This document shows positions 24,048-25,150 of a stretch of DNA of 25,150 nt, piece after piece. This stretch comes from Bacteroidales bacterium. Lineage in GTDB: Bacteria; Bacteroidota; Bacteroidia; Bacteroidales; UBA932. Position numbers and translations under genes: made by a program. The notes below the pieces were generated by a model, which saw nothing but the letters and a program-made list of their open reading frames with translations, was not told where the DNA came from and did no database searches. Position 1 is the stretch's first letter. Each line of letters begins with the position of its first letter. The stretch is taken from assembly GCA_017631875.1 (NCBI GenBank), contig JAGBSL010000039.1:1-25150 (forward strand). Direction: 5' to 3'.

Positions 24048-25150
24048 TTAATAGACGTAAGTCTTGACGTCGTTTGCTGTGATGGAGGCGCCGGAGAGGA
24101 TAAGGAGGCGCTCGACGACGTTGCGGAGCTCTCGGATGTTTCCTGTCCAGGACTTGTCAACGAGGAGTTTCATCGCATCCGACTCTACCTTGCGAGGCTG
24201 CATGCCGGTCTCCTGGCAGATCTGTCCCATGAAATGGTCAACCAGAAGCGGGATATCCTCCTTACGCTGATCCAGAGTAGGAACATTGATGACTATGACG
24301 CTAAGTCTGTGGTAAAGGTCCTCTCTGAATGTTCCCTTGGCGATCTCTTCCTTAAGATTTTTGTTGGTAGCAGCAACTACGCGCACATCCACAACTATAT
24401 CCTTGTCGCTTCCCACCCTCGAGAGCTTTTTCTCCTGAAGGACTCTGAGCACCTTGGCCTGTGCTGCGAGAGACATATCGCCGATCTCGTCAAGGAAAAG
24501 CGTACCTCCGTCCGCTTGTTCGAACTTACCCTTATGCTGCTTGATTGCCGATGTGAACGATCCCTTCTCATGACCGAAAAGTTCGCTTTCAATGAGTTCA
24601 GACGGAATAGCTGCGCAGTTCACCTCTACGTATGGCATAGCCGAGCGATTGCTCTTCTGGTGAAGATTGCGTGCCACCAGTTCCTTACCAGTTCCGTTCG
24701 CACCCATCACAAGCACTCTTGCATCTGTCGGAGCGACCTTTTCAATCATTTCCTTTATTTCCCTGATGGCAGGTGATTCGCCTACCATCTCCTGTCCATA
24801 GACCTTTTTCTTAAGGGATCTGGTTTCCTTTACAAGATGTACCTTTTCCTTAGCGTTCTTTATCGTGATCAGAATTCTATTGAGGTCAAGAGGCTTTTCT
24901 ATGAAGTCGAATGCACCCTTCTTGATGCAGTCGACAGCTGTTGCCACATCTGCATGTCCAGAGATCATTACGACTGCTGAATCTATACCCATGGCAGTCA
25001 GTCTCGCAAGTGCCTCAACACCGTCCATCACAGGCATCTTGATATCACAGAAAATGACATCATACTTTTCCTTTTCCACCATCTCGACGCCCTGCTGGCC
25101 GTTTTCGGCCACATCCACATCATATCCTTCGTCATCAAGAATTTCCTTGA
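24048..25150 (-). CDS. NtrC-like AAA+ response regulator without HTH domain (partial)
   Basis: The gene runs off the right edge; 366 residues are visible and roughly 25 N-terminal residues are missing. The receiver domain has the phospho-acceptor Asp (25044-25046) in FCDIKMPVMDG and the conserved Lys in IEKPLDL. The AAA+ sigma-54 activator domain follows, with Walker A GANGTGKE (24681-24704) and Walker B GGTLFLDEIGDM. The sigma-54 contact loop, usually GAFTGA, reads GSFTSA (24546-24563). The protein ends about 15 residues after RELRNVVERL, at DVKTYVY, so the Fis-type HTH domain of NtrC is absent. The stop is clean and the ending looks natural. An ATG at 25118 is internal to the receiver domain and is not the start. 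Confidence 0.92.
   Translation of the reverse strand, partial: KEILDDEGYDVDVAENGQQGVEMVEKEKYDVIFCDIKMPVMDGVEALARLTAMGIDSAVVMISGHADVATAVDCIKKGAFDFIEKPLDLNRILITIKNAKEKVHLVKETRSLKKKVYGQEMVGESPAIREIKEMIEKVAPTDARVLVMGANGTGKELVARNLHQKSNRSAMPYVEVNCAAIPSELIESELFGHEKGSFTSAIKQHKGKFEQADGGTLFLDEIGDMSLAAQAKVLRVLQEKKLSRVGSDKDIVVDVRVVAATNKNLKEEIAKGTFREDLYHRLSVIVINVPTLDQRKEDIPLLVDHFMGQICQETGMQPRKVESDAMKLLVDKSWTGNIRELRNVVERLLILSGASITANDVKTYVY

Noticed and set aside
24048..25118. Complete response regulator starting at 25118
   Set aside because: The sequence up to 25150 continues in frame and encodes typical receiver residues (EILDDEGYDV), so the true start lies outside the window.

Overview
The window looks like chromosomal DNA from a member of the Bacteroidales (Bacteroidetes); I cannot resolve genus or family. 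The reasons are AT-rich leaders without Shine-Dalgarno sequences, several TAnnTTTG promoter boxes (the Bacteroides -7 consensus), DUF4369-like and DUF4783-like proteins, a UDP-glucose-type (GT3) glycogen synthase, and a very large NtrY-like sensor kinase opposite an NtrC-like regulator that lacks an HTH domain. No mobile element, phage gene, CRISPR array, rRNA or tRNA is visible. Coding density is high and no gene-free stretch exceeds 300 bases.

Layout. Bases 1-207 hold three palindromes at an exact 51-bp period, then a strong terminator. From 15937 leftward to 208, twelve minus-strand genes form one close-packed series: xseA, xseB, glgB, a glycogen debranching enzyme, a GT4 glycosyltransferase, a GH57 enzyme, a 1412-residue glycogen synthase/glycogen phosphorylase fusion, ribF, a small membrane protein, greA, a HIT protein and a thioredoxin-fold lipoprotein. 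Most gaps are under 40 bp and several genes overlap. The main break is 112 bp in front of the fusion gene, which holds a dispersed repeat and a GC-rich hairpin. From 16009 rightward lie engB, prs, a cysteine-rich small membrane protein and der. A hairpin cluster with a bidirectional terminator separates der from a convergent secreted DUF4783-like protein. This gene is divergent from rlmH, which overlaps a 1192-residue sensor histidine kinase. That kinase converges on an AAA+ response regulator cut by the right window edge.

Function. The central block (3549-14515) is a nearly complete alpha-glucan storage module: chain extension (GT3, perhaps GT4), branching (GH13), debranching (GDE), a GH57 alpha-glucan enzyme and phosphorolysis (GT35). 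Synthesis and phosphorolysis sit on one polypeptide. No glgC or GT5 glgA is seen, which fits a UDP-glucose route. The flanking genes are housekeeping: DNA repair, flavin synthesis, transcription elongation, ribosome assembly, PRPP synthesis and rRNA methylation.

Most worth a second look: the GT3-GT35 fusion; the AAA+ regulator with GSFTSA in place of GAFTGA and no DNA-binding domain; the lysine/alanine tail on the GH57 enzyme; the Asp-to-Asn change in the debranching enzyme; the thioredoxin-fold lipoprotein with both active-site cysteines replaced by glutamine; the 51-bp palindrome array; and dispersed palindromic repeats that supply the stop codon and last residues of RibF and most of the C-terminal tail of XseA.
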